A stretch of DNA of 24,935 bases from NCBI GenBank assembly GCA_023416995.1, contig JAEZGI010000013.1, positions 1-24,935 on the forward strand, given 5' to 3'. The position numbers and the translations under genes were made by a program. Position 1 is the first letter of the stretch. Each line of letters begins with the position of its first letter. The DNA comes from Bacteroidota bacterium (GTDB lineage Bacteria > Bacteroidota > Bacteroidia > Chitinophagales > Chitinophagaceae). Below the pieces are notes generated by a model that was not told the origin of the DNA, searched no databases, and saw only the letters and a list, made by a program, of their open reading frames with translations. This document shows, piece by piece, positions 7,111 through 14,085 of this stretch.

Positions 7111-8097
7111 ATGAAAACGAAGCTTTTATTATTCTTTATAATTGTTACCGGCACTTCTCTTAAAGCACAGGAGACCTTTCATATCGCACCGGGAACAGAT
7201 GTTTACTTTGGTGCGAACACCACTGTATCGGGTGAGCATATCACCTTGTATCCTTCTGCACCGCTCATTCTGAACGGAACTGCGCTGAGCAAACACAACA
7301 GTCTACTTCGTGGCAGTGTTAATCCCGGCGTTTCCCGCGCATATCGTTTCAGCACACCCGTTGTTAATTTCAGTGGTTCGATCCTGTTGACCTATTTTGA
7401 TGATGAACTGAATGGCATTATGGAATCTGCATTACGGTTGAATGTTCACGATGGCAACAGTTGGCAGAGTTTCGAAAACAGTACCAACGACCCGGTGGCC
7501 AATACAGTGTTAACAACTTCGCTGGTAAATATTTCACTGGCGGAACTTTCACTGGCAAATGTTGCATTGGCACTGCCGTTGCAATGGAAGGAAGTTGGTG
7601 CATTCAGACAGGGCGATCTTACACGCATCTTCTGGAATACCGAAAATGAAAACAATGTAAGTCATTTTAATGTACAGAGAAGCCTGGATAGTTACACATG
7701 GACCAATGTGCCGGGAGTTATCACTGCAACTAATAAAACGGCCCAGCGTTATGAATTAACAGATTACGATCATCAGAAAGGTGCAATATTATACAGAATT
7801 AAACAGTACGATCTGGACGGTAAAACATTCTATTCTAGAACAATTTCACTGGCTGCCTTACAAACCAGCAACAACATAACGCTGTTCCCAAATCCTTCAA
7901 CAACCACATTCAAGTTAACAGGGGATCTGAGCGATATTGTAAGACTAGATCTTTATAGCAATACCGGTAGTTTAATTAAAAGCTGGAAAGCGGTACAGAC
8001 CAGTTATGACATCCAGGATTTAACGCCTGGAACCTATTCACTGCGATTAATTAAGAAAACAGACAAACCGCAGACGATCCAAATCACAAAATTATAA
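7111..8097 (+). CDS. Exported protein with T9SS type A C-terminal sorting domain
   Basis: This 328-residue protein has a signal peptide ending at KAQ (residue 20) and a beta-rich body. The body contains an N-terminal 'PGTDVYFGANTTVSGEHITLYP' region, a fibronectin-like section around residues 168-250 (LTRIFWNTENENNVSHFNVQRS...YRIKQYDLDGK.FYS), and a final sorting domain: ITLFPNPSTTTFKLTG, then LYSNTGSLIKSW and LTPGTYSLRLIKK. The last block is the classic type A signal for the type IX secretion system, which carries the protein across the outer membrane and usually attaches it to the surface. It sits between copies 2 and 3 of the collar-like genes and is probably cotranscribed. It could be the surface partner or anchor of those proteins. 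That link is inference from synteny. Confidence 0.88.
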   Translation: MKTKLLLFFIIVTGTSLKAQETFHIAPGTDVYFGANTTVSGEHITLYPSAPLILNGTALSKHNSLLRGSVNPGVSRAYRFSTPVVNFSGSILLTYFDDELNGIMESALRLNVHDGNSWQSFENSTNDPVANTVLTTSLVNISLAELSLANVALALPLQWKEVGAFRQGDLTRIFWNTENENNVSHFNVQRSLDSYTWTNVPGVITATNKTAQRYELTDYDHQKGAILYRIKQYDLDGKTFYSRTISLAALQTSNNITLFPNPSTTTFKLTGDLSDIVRLDLYSNTGSLIKSWKAVQTSYDIQDLTPGTYSLRLIKKTDKPQTIQITKL

Positions 8098-8122
8098 TCA
8101 CATCAACTGTTCCAACTTAATT

Positions 8123-8902
8123 ATGAAAAATCTTTTAATTATAGCAATCATTGCTTTCAGCACTACCGTTAACGCTCAAATGGGCATCGGCAATGCAGTT
8201 CCCCACAGTTCGGCTCAACTAGATATCACATCAACAACAAAGGGTTTGTTGATGCCCAGGATGACACTAGCTCAACGCGACGCGATAACAGCCCCGGCGG
8301 CCGGTCTGATGATCTTCCAAACAGATGTGAATCCTGGTATCTTTTATTTCAACAATGGTAGCTGGAGAAAACTGGACGCCGATATTGCGGTTCTTGGAGA
8401 TATTAAATACAGTTACCATGCTGCCAATCATGACGGCTGGTATTTGCTGACGGGTCAATTGAAATCTTCACTTCCTGCAGGTGCGCAGGCGGTCGCAACC
8501 GCGTTAGGTTTCGGGTCCCTGTTGCCCGACACCCGCGATATGACCGTAAAACATCGTGCAGCCACCGGCGAAGCCGCAGGTAGTATAACAGGCTCAAACG
8601 CGCTGGCGCTTGTTCAAAGCAATTTGCCTAATGTAACATTAACAACTACCAGTAACGGATCACATACACATAGCTACTCAGATTCTTATTGGTCCTCGGA
8701 AAACTCGGGTAATGCCGGCTTGCGTGGTTCAGGATCACCTAACCAGGATTCAGATAATACGAGGATCTATACGGGGCGGAATACTGAAAGTGCCGGTGCC
8801 CACACGCATACGATAGCTTTAAACGGTGGAGTAACACAAACGATGATCGATAACAGGCAGGCTGGCTTCAACCTAAATATGTTTATCTACCTGGGGAATT
8901 AG
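8123..8902 (+). CDS. Exported tail-collar/needle-like protein, copy 3
   Basis: This 259-residue protein is much closer to copy 1 than to copy 2 (for example AQLDITST.KGLL.PRMTLAQR, SSLP.GAQAVATALG, VKHRAATGE, VQSNLPNVTLTT are shared). It has a signal peptide ending NAQ at residue 19, GWYLLTGQ at 105-112, LLPDTRDM at 133-140, HTH at 181-183 and 227-229, and the same FNLNMFIYLGN end. The region between the HxH motifs (residues about 184-220) is the most variable part among the three copies and could be the receptor-facing loop. It is the last gene of the set; a strong hairpin terminator follows 57 bases after the stop. Confidence 0.85.
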   Translation: MKNLLIIAIIAFSTTVNAQMGIGNAVPHSSAQLDITSTTKGLLMPRMTLAQRDAITAPAAGLMIFQTDVNPGIFYFNNGSWRKLDADIAVLGDIKYSYHAANHDGWYLLTGQLKSSLPAGAQAVATALGFGSLLPDTRDMTVKHRAATGEAAGSITGSNALALVQSNLPNVTLTTTSNGSHTHSYSDSYWSSENSGNAGLRGSGSPNQDSDNTRIYTGRNTESAGAHTHTIALNGGVTQTMIDNRQAGFNLNMFIYLGN

Positions 8903-8958
8903 TATCATTCCCGAAGCAATGTCATTTCAATATTTATTAATACCTGCATACACAGGTT

Positions 8959-8992
8959 CAAACAAGGTTGTCACGGCAACCTTGTTTGTTTT
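8959..8992 (+). terminator. Rho-independent terminator after the collar-like operon
   Basis: A perfect 12-bp stem (CAAACAAGGTTG / CAACCTTGTTTG) with a 6-base loop TCACGG is followed by TTTT. It lies 57 bases after the stop of copy 3, as expected for the end of the four-gene transcript. Confidence 0.8.
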
Positions 8993-9000
8993 GGGATTGA

Positions 9001-9120
9001 TCAGGCCCTTACTGATGTTCCGGAGTTTTCATCATCCAGTGACTGGTGCTCCGCCAGTACCTGCGCGATATAACCTTCACTTAACCGGTAGGGGTTATCC
9101 GGTCCGCGGTTGCTACACAT
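9001..9120 (-). CDS. Possible 39-residue ORF overlapping the end of the DUF1624 gene
   Basis: The ATG overlaps the DUF1624 stop (ATGTGTAG), a layout typical of translational coupling. The frame begins MCSNRGPDNPYRLSEGYIAQ and continues with an acidic VLAEHQSLDDEN stretch to TGA at 9001. The composition looks protein-like, but I know no family, and the DUF1624 protein itself looks complete, so this is not its frameshifted tail. It could be a small coupled protein, a remnant or chance. Confidence 0.3.
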   Translation of the reverse strand: MCSNRGPDNPYRLSEGYIAQVLAEHQSLDDENSGTSVRA

Positions 9121-10273
9121 ACCGCAGCCACCGCTTCTCCTTATGCAGTTCTTTATATCGTCCATACCACTTGCAAAGCGGGAACATGAACACAACAATA
9201 CCGGCCCAAACAAGATAAACCTGCCAGAGTTCGACACCGCCGCCCGTTTTGGGTCGGCCGAAATTCGTGCCAAACAGCATGTCAGAACGTGTGAAGCCCT
9301 GGAGATAATTCATTACAAATACTAACGGATGAATGATATACCAGTGTACAAGAAAATAGAACAGCGGCACTTTACCATAAACACTAACTATCGCGATCCA
9401 TTTCGTCCGAACGTTTTGAACCAGCGCAATGATCACCAGCATCATTCCCAGGAACAAAAGGCAAAATTGGAGCGAAGGCGGGTATTTTGTAACATTCAGA
9501 AAAGAAAGAACGGTGAATAGCGACGTTTGCTGGGTGGACCATGGGACAGGCTCTCCATAACTATTGATTATTCTCAAAACAACAAAGGATCCAAACGCTA
9601 TCAATCCTGCTTTCAGAAAGATGCTGCGCTGCTTTTGCTGATCGAGCGTAAAATAGTGACCCGCGCCAAAGCCAACCAGCATAATGGCCAGCCAGGGAAT
9701 TGGAGGATACCCTATGATAAACAATCTTCCCTCACCATAAGGTAGTGCGCCCGGTGAAAATAAACCAGACACCAATTTTATCATCAACGAAGAATCAGAA
9801 CCAGCAATTACAGGGATGAGGTTATGAATAAGAATGATGAACAGACCAAGCAATCCCAACACCCGTGCAGAAATGGGTAACAGCAACCCCAGGATGATGA
9901 AACCAAAGCCGATGGCCGCGATGACTTCAAAAAGCAGCACCTCAAACTTCAAATCGAACCAAATTCCAAAGTTGACAAACGTGAATTCAAGTACAATGAG
10001 CCATAACCCTCGTTTTAACAGGAACTTCCGCGAAGCAGTCATGTTTGCCCTGCTTTTTATAGAAAGGTAAACGGCGGCACCTGAAAGAAAAACAAAAGTC
10101 GGAGCACATAAATACGTGATCCACCTGGTAAAAAACAATGCAGCAGTTGTGGTATTGAGATCAGTTGGTGAATGAGTAATCGACGTGACATGCAATAAAT
10201 CGCGGACATGATCAAGGGCCATAATGATCATGACAAGTCCGCGCATAAAATCAATGCTTTCATTTCTTTTCAT
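9113..10273 (-). CDS. DUF1624/HGSNAT-like multi-pass membrane protein
   Basis: This 386-residue polytopic protein has about ten hydrophobic helices. The N-terminus carries the family signature ESIDFMRGLVMIIMALDHVRD, with the acidic/R11-G12 and D20-H21 residues that, in heparan-alpha-glucosaminide N-acetyltransferase-type acyltransferases, lie in the first helix and include the proposed catalytic histidine. Next come RWITYLCAPTFVFLSGAA and a C-terminal FPLCKWYGRYKE...W end typical of Bacteroidota members. The likely role is acyl transfer to a sugar or other acceptor across the inner membrane; the substrate is unknown. The ATG at 10273 is preferred to a TTG at 10282. It follows the DoxX-like gene by 10 bases and is almost certainly cotranscribed with it. 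Confidence 0.85.
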   Translation of the reverse strand: MKRNESIDFMRGLVMIIMALDHVRDLLHVTSITHSPTDLNTTTAALFFTRWITYLCAPTFVFLSGAAVYLSIKSRANMTASRKFLLKRGLWLIVLEFTFVNFGIWFDLKFEVLLFEVIAAIGFGFIILGLLLPISARVLGLLGLFIILIHNLIPVIAGSDSSLMIKLVSGLFSPGALPYGEGRLFIIGYPPIPWLAIMLVGFGAGHYFTLDQQKQRSIFLKAGLIAFGSFVVLRIINSYGEPVPWSTQQTSLFTVLSFLNVTKYPPSLQFCLLFLGMMLVIIALVQNVRTKWIAIVSVYGKVPLFYFLVHWYIIHPLVFVMNYLQGFTRSDMLFGTNFGRPKTGGGVELWQVYLVWAGIVVFMFPLCKWYGRYKELHKEKRWLRYV

Positions 10274-10283
10274 GTAATACAAA

Positions 10284-11114
10284 CTATAAATTGATTATTT
10301 CAGGCTCGCCCAAACGTTCCAGGTACTCAACCCACTGCTGTTTCTTCATCGTCATGGAAATGAGCAATGCAGTACCGCTAAATGCAAATGCATCGAAGGT
10401 GCTGGCCAGTGAATTTCCCCTGTTTGCAGTTAAGGAGGTTGCCAGTGTCCCGGGCACATGAACCATCCAGATCCAGAGAAATATTTGCAGTGACAATAGC
10501 AACGCAATGGCCCTGATCCTGATCCCAAAAATGATAGCGAGACCGCTGGCGATTAATGTAACACCCGTGAGCAAAATCCAGAACTCGCGATTTGCCATCC
10601 ATTCCGGTACGGTGCCGGCCAGAAAGGGTGAATAAACGATATGCGCAACACCAAAGCTGGTTATGGTAACCAGGAATAACAAATTACCGTATGGAATCAT
10701 CTTTTCCAATAAACCCCGGCTGGCTACATCATTGGCACCATATGAATGAGCGAGAACAAAAGCACCTCCTGCAAGCGCTAGTTCTTTTAGCGGGTTGGTC
10801 CATAATCCCAGGTGATACAACTTGTTTGTTTCTGAAATCAATGCGTAAGAAAGATGGGTGCCGATCAATAGCGTTATAAAAACTGCTCCGAGAATCAATG
10901 ATGCTCTGCGACCTTTTCCCGGCAATAAAATCAGGATACCGGTGGTAATGAGGTATAACCCGAACAGGTAAGCGAAAACATTCAACAACGGGAGCTGTTG
11001 CTGGTAAACCGAAAAAAACACATCCCGGAAAGTTCCAAAGTAGAGTTGTTGAATGCCATAAACAATCAAAGCGATCGCATAAAACGCCCTTCCGGTAATA
11101 ATCAATCTCTGCAT
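10284..11114 (-). CDS. DoxX-like multi-pass membrane protein
   Basis: This 276-residue inner-membrane protein has about seven to eight hydrophobic helices. The fragment 'GVAHIVYSPFLAGTVPEWM...FWILLTGVTLIASGLAIIFGI' follows the DoxX-like pattern of a helix, a P-x-W motif and a G-rich helix; the first half repeats a similar layout (GIQQLYFG...FAYLFGLYLITTGILIL). The biochemical role of the family is unclear; some members associate with redox or thiol stress. The ATG at 11114 is supported by a promoter (TTG-N19-TACATTTG) just upstream, so the longer frame to 11186 is not used. It is the first gene of a two-gene operon with the DUF1624 protein and is divergent from the kinase/regulator pair. Confidence 0.75.
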   Translation of the reverse strand: MQRLIITGRAFYAIALIVYGIQQLYFGTFRDVFFSVYQQQLPLLNVFAYLFGLYLITTGILILLPGKGRRASLILGAVFITLLIGTHLSYALISETNKLYHLGLWTNPLKELALAGGAFVLAHSYGANDVASRGLLEKMIPYGNLLFLVTITSFGVAHIVYSPFLAGTVPEWMANREFWILLTGVTLIASGLAIIFGIRIRAIALLLSLQIFLWIWMVHVPGTLATSLTANRGNSLASTFDAFAFSGTALLISMTMKKQQWVEYLERLGEPEIINL

Positions 11115-11142
11115 TTGTAGTGTAAACAATTTCGGTCCAAAA

Positions 11143-11172
11143 CAAATGTAGACGGAGCTGTGCACCAGGCAA
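11143..11172 (-). promoter_or_regulatory. Promoter of the DoxX-like/DUF1624 operon
   Basis: On the minus strand, TTG (11170-11172), a 19-base spacer and a perfect TACATTTG (11143-11150) match the Bacteroidota housekeeping promoter. The transcript start is expected near 11137, about 20 bases before the ATG at 11114. This decides the start codon of the DoxX-like gene. Confidence 0.65.
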
Positions 11173-11211
11173 CACATATTCTGCATACAACCGGGATTGT
11201 CGGCATTAACC

Positions 11212-11241
11212 GTTCACCGAAAAATAAGGTAGTTCGCCGAA
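11212..11241. promoter_or_regulatory. Direct repeat GTTCRCCGAA, 20-bp period, candidate LytTR site
   Basis: GTTCACCGAA (11212-11221) and GTTCGCCGAA (11232-11241) are two 10-base direct repeats exactly 20 bases apart, about two helical turns. LytTR regulators bind pairs of roughly 9-bp direct repeats containing GTT with this kind of spacing, and the first copy extended leftward (ACCGTTCAC) is close to the published LytTR consensus. The site lies between the DoxX-like operon and the kinase/LytTR operon, well placed to control either or both. Confidence 0.5.
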
Positions 11242-11313
11242 GGCAGGTATGTGAGTCAGATCGGCCAATGTGGTCAGGGTCAAAAACCTTTATCTTGCTT
11301 TTAAACCCGGTAC

Positions 11314-12366
11314 ATGAGATCTATAAATGATACGGCTTTTAACGTCATCTTTTGGACGCTGTACTTTTTGTATCAATGGCTCGGTCTCGCGGCTTTATAC
11401 GGAGACTATGACGGATACTTCTTAAATGCCTGCATGGCCCTTCCGGTATCGATGGTCTTTTCTATTCTTACGGTTCAAATCTTCATCCGGTTTTATTACC
11501 GGAAAGCACGAAAAGCAATGTTTGCTGTTGTTGCTTTTTTAATATCGATCTTGCTTCTGCTTGCCAGACGGTATGTGAATTATTACTTTATTTATCCTGG
11601 TTATTTTCCACACGCGCTGAGCTTGCCATTTTTCTCCTGGGGGAAACTGTTGGTTGAATTCGTCAATCTTTATGCGGTGACCGGATTATACGCTTTGTAT
11701 TATTTTATTCGTTACTGGAACAATGAAAAGCAACGATTGCAGGATCTATTACAGCAAAATACGCGCGCCGAACTGGAGTTGCTGAAGGCCCAGGTTCAGC
11801 CGCATTTCGTTTTCAACACCTTAAACAACATATATGCTACGGCATTAAAATCGAGCACCGAAACTGCGGCACTAATCGCTCATCTGTCGGGCTTTCTCAA
11901 TTATAATTTGTATGATTCGTCAAGAGAGAAGGTTGCATTGCCGGCCGAGCTTGAATATATCAATCACTATATTGCACTGCAAAAAAACAGGTACGGTAGC
12001 AGGGTAGATGTGTCCGTTAATATTTTTGACGATATAGATGATTTGCAGATCGCGCCGCTGCTTTTGCTACCGTTGGTCGAAAATTGTTTTAAACATGGAG
12101 TGGGGGATTCTGTTGAAACGAATTGGGTAAGGATCGATGTATCACGCGAAGCGAACCAACTCTCATTTAAAATTAAAAACAGCCGGGACCTAATAACAGA
12201 ACAAACAACGCCAAACCCGGGTGGGATCGGCCTGGTAAATGTCCGAAAAAGACTTGCACTGATTTATCCGCAAAAACATCAACTGGAAATTATTGAAGGA
12301 TCGAATGTTTATCTTGTTATATTAAACATCCAAATAAACACGAATGACCAGGTGCTTAATCGTTGA
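11314..12366 (+). CDS. LytS/YehU-type sensor histidine kinase
   Basis: This 350-residue protein has about four membrane helices in the first 130 residues and no evident periplasmic sensor domain. A short coiled segment (WNNEKQRLQDLLQQNTRAELELLKAQ) leads into the His_kinase domain QPHFVFNTLN (161-170, phospho-acceptor H163). The ATP-binding part has the N-box LLLPLVENCFKHG (N256) and the G-box GGIGLVNVRKRL (302-312). The signal is unknown; membrane stress or a small ligand within the bilayer are typical guesses. Its last 23 bases overlap the response regulator gene, so the two are translationally coupled. Confidence 0.93.
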   Translation: MRSINDTAFNVIFWTLYFLYQWLGLAALYGDYDGYFLNACMALPVSMVFSILTVQIFIRFYYRKARKAMFAVVAFLISILLLLARRYVNYYFIYPGYFPHALSLPFFSWGKLLVEFVNLYAVTGLYALYYFIRYWNNEKQRLQDLLQQNTRAELELLKAQVQPHFVFNTLNNIYATALKSSTETAALIAHLSGFLNYNLYDSSREKVALPAELEYINHYIALQKNRYGSRVDVSVNIFDDIDDLQIAPLLLLPLVENCFKHGVGDSVETNWVRIDVSREANQLSFKIKNSRDLITEQTTPNPGGIGLVNVRKRLALIYPQKHQLEIIEGSNVYLVILNIQINTNDQVLNR

Positions 12367-13072
12367 TGACGAAGAACCGGCAAGAGAACTGATCAGGCTG
12401 CATTTGTCAGGTATGCCGGGCTTTGAGGTTGTTGATAGCTTAAATAATGCATTGGATGCGTTTGCCTTCCTGCAAAAAAATGCGGTTGACCTTATTTTCC
12501 TGGACATCCGTATGCCAAAGATGTCGGGCCTGGAGCTCGCCAGGTTGTTGAAGCCTGGGCCAAAGATTATTCTCACGACAGCATACCGTGAGTACGCCGC
12601 GGATGCCTATGAGATTGATGTTTTTGATTACCTGGTTAAACCTGTCACACAGGAACGGTTTCTAAAAACAATAGCAAAGTATAACCAATACCAGGGCGAA
12701 AGGGCCATAACCATGAACGGGATCAAAGACGACCATGCTGCTTATATGTTTTTTAAGGTCGGCCGCGGTCAGGTCAAAATTTTATTAGATGACATCTTAT
12801 ATATCGAGGGACTTTCAGATTACATTAAAGTACATACTAAGGAAAGGTTTTATATAGCTTCCGAAAAACTTGGTTATATGGAAGAGAAGCTACCGTCAGG
12901 TTCTTTCATGAGGATTCATAAATCTTATATTATTGCGATGGATAAGGTTTCCAGCTTCAACACCATGCACGTAACGGTGAATAACCAGGCGCTTCCCCTG
13001 GGAAGGGTTTTCAAATCGCAGTTTCAGAAAAGAATGGTGCTGAAAGCGGGGCCTGGATTCAATCATTTATAA
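12344..13072 (+). CDS. LytTR-family response regulator
   Basis: This 242-residue regulator has an N-terminal receiver domain (residues 1-118) with acidic DDEE at 8-11, phospho-acceptor D54 (LIFLDIRMP), T79 and K99 (YLVKP). The C-terminal LytTR DNA-binding domain is about residues 135-235, with the family blocks DILYIEGLSDYIKVHT, FMRIHKSYIIAMDKV and LPLGRVFKSQF. LytTR proteins bind direct repeats; the pair at 11212-11241 upstream of the kinase gene is the obvious candidate. The cognate kinase overlaps it by 23 bases. The stop codon overlaps the convergent SDR gene end by 6 bases. Confidence 0.94.
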   Translation: MTRCLIVDDEEPARELIRLHLSGMPGFEVVDSLNNALDAFAFLQKNAVDLIFLDIRMPKMSGLELARLLKPGPKIILTTAYREYAADAYEIDVFDYLVKPVTQERFLKTIAKYNQYQGERAITMNGIKDDHAAYMFFKVGRGQVKILLDDILYIEGLSDYIKVHTKERFYIASEKLGYMEEKLPSGSFMRIHKSYIIAMDKVSSFNTMHVTVNNQALPLGRVFKSQFQKRMVLKAGPGFNHL

Positions 13073-13861
13073 AATCGATCTGATAAGCCCGCCTTCCACG
13101 CGAATTGAAGCGCCGTTTGTTGCAGAAGCCAGCGGACTGGAATAATAAACAACCGTGTCGGCAACTTCTTCGACCGATGCAAATCTCTGTAAAAGAGATG
13201 TCGGACGCATGTTAGTAAAAAAGTCCTTTTCAACTTCTTCGATAGATTTATTATTTGCTTTTGACAAGTCTTCGATGAAACTACCTACACCTTTTGATTT
13301 TGTAGGACCCGGCAAAATGGAATTGACAGTAACGTTCGAACCCTTTGTCAGTTCTGCCAGCCCCCGGCTTACTGCAAGCTGGGCCGTTTTTGTCATTCCG
13401 TAATGAATCATCTCATCGGGAATGAAGACAGCCGATTCACTTGAAATAAAAATAATTCTACCCCAATTTTTTTGAAGCATCTTCGGAAAGAAATGTCTTG
13501 ATAACCGAACGCCACTCATCACATTAACTTCGAAAAAGCGGAACCAATCTTCATCTGTGATCTCAGCAAATGCTTTCGGTTCAAAAATGCCTGCATTGTT
13601 TATGAGTATATCAACTTCGGGTAATTGTTCTATCAGCCGGGTTACATCGTCAGGTTTTGAAAAATCCGCCGGTATACCAGATAGCTTTGTATCAGGAACC
13701 GATGCCTTCAATTCATTCATTGCATTTTCAACACCTTGCCTGGTTCTGCCATTGATGATTACTTGTGCCCCTTCGAGTAAGAATCTGTGTGCAATGGCAA
13801 ATCCGATACCGGCAGTAGAGCCACTTATAAATACCGTTTTATCTTTAAGTTTCAAATCCAT
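13067..13861 (-). CDS. SDR-family oxidoreductase (classical short-chain dehydrogenase)
   Basis: This 264-residue classical SDR has the cofactor motif SGSTAGIG (13-20; serine replaces the usual first threonine), INGRTR (36-41; the arginine suggests an NADP preference), NNAG (88-91), and the catalytic serine at 140/141 with Y154-x3-K158 (YGMTK). The C-terminus has the GPTKSKGV loop and ends in GGASIRVEGGLIRSIL-like sequence typical of 3-oxoacyl-ACP reductase-like members. The substrate cannot be told. The start follows an AGAAAG stretch at an ATG. It is convergent with the LytTR gene, ends overlapping by 6 bases. A reading-frame remnant lies just upstream at 13923-14072. Confidence 0.9.
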   Translation of the reverse strand: MDLKLKDKTVFISGSTAGIGFAIAHRFLLEGAQVIINGRTRQGVENAMNELKASVPDTKLSGIPADFSKPDDVTRLIEQLPEVDILINNAGIFEPKAFAEITDEDWFRFFEVNVMSGVRLSRHFFPKMLQKNWGRIIFISSESAVFIPDEMIHYGMTKTAQLAVSRGLAELTKGSNVTVNSILPGPTKSKGVGSFIEDLSKANNKSIEEVEKDFFTNMRPTSLLQRFASVEEVADTVVYYSSPLASATNGASIRVEGGLIRSIL

Positions 13862-13922
13862 CTTTCTAATTTTTATTTCGACGATGTTTTCTTCGAAGGC
13901 GAACCGCGTGGCAAGACATTCC

Positions 13923-14072
13923 TCAATAGAGCATGTAAATATTCCGGCTGGCCTGGCTGATCAGCGAAGTTAGGTCACCACCAACATCAATAACAAACTT
14001 CTGAACTAAAATTTCCCTAAGATCATCAAAGTCCGGTTGACACCTATTGTATACATTTGCTCCTTTTAAAGT
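13923..14072 (-). pseudogene. Possible gene remnant upstream of the SDR gene
   Basis: A stop-free minus-strand frame of 49 codons reads YNRCQPDFDDLREILVQKF, then VIDVGGDLTSLISQASRNIY, before TGA. Its amino-acid composition is protein-like, with amphipathic helix spacing, but it has no usable start codon in frame. An ATG with an AAAAGGAG in front exists one base out of frame (14056). I recognise no family. It could be the frameshifted relic of a regulator that once preceded the SDR gene, or chance. Confidence 0.22.
14052..14059 (+). promoter_or_regulatory. Perfect -7 element TACATTTG upstream of the nucleosidase gene
   Basis: TACATTTG matches TANNTTTG exactly and lies 26 bases before the ATG at 14086. 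No TTTG/TTG lies at the usual 17-20 base spacing upstream (a TTGACA is only 12 bases away), so the promoter is only half supported. Confidence 0.35.
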
Positions 14073-14085
14073 TTACAAAACGGTC

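Noticed and set aside
5471..8902. Prophage or tail-fibre module
   Set aside because: The collar-like domains are phage-like, but each protein has a Sec signal peptide and a Bacteroidota exoprotein domain, a T9SS protein is interleaved, and no capsid, terminase, tail tube or integrase gene is seen.
10729..11190. 153-residue minus-strand frame over the DoxX-like gene
   Set aside because: It overlaps the DoxX-like gene in another frame and starts before the mapped promoter; no family features.
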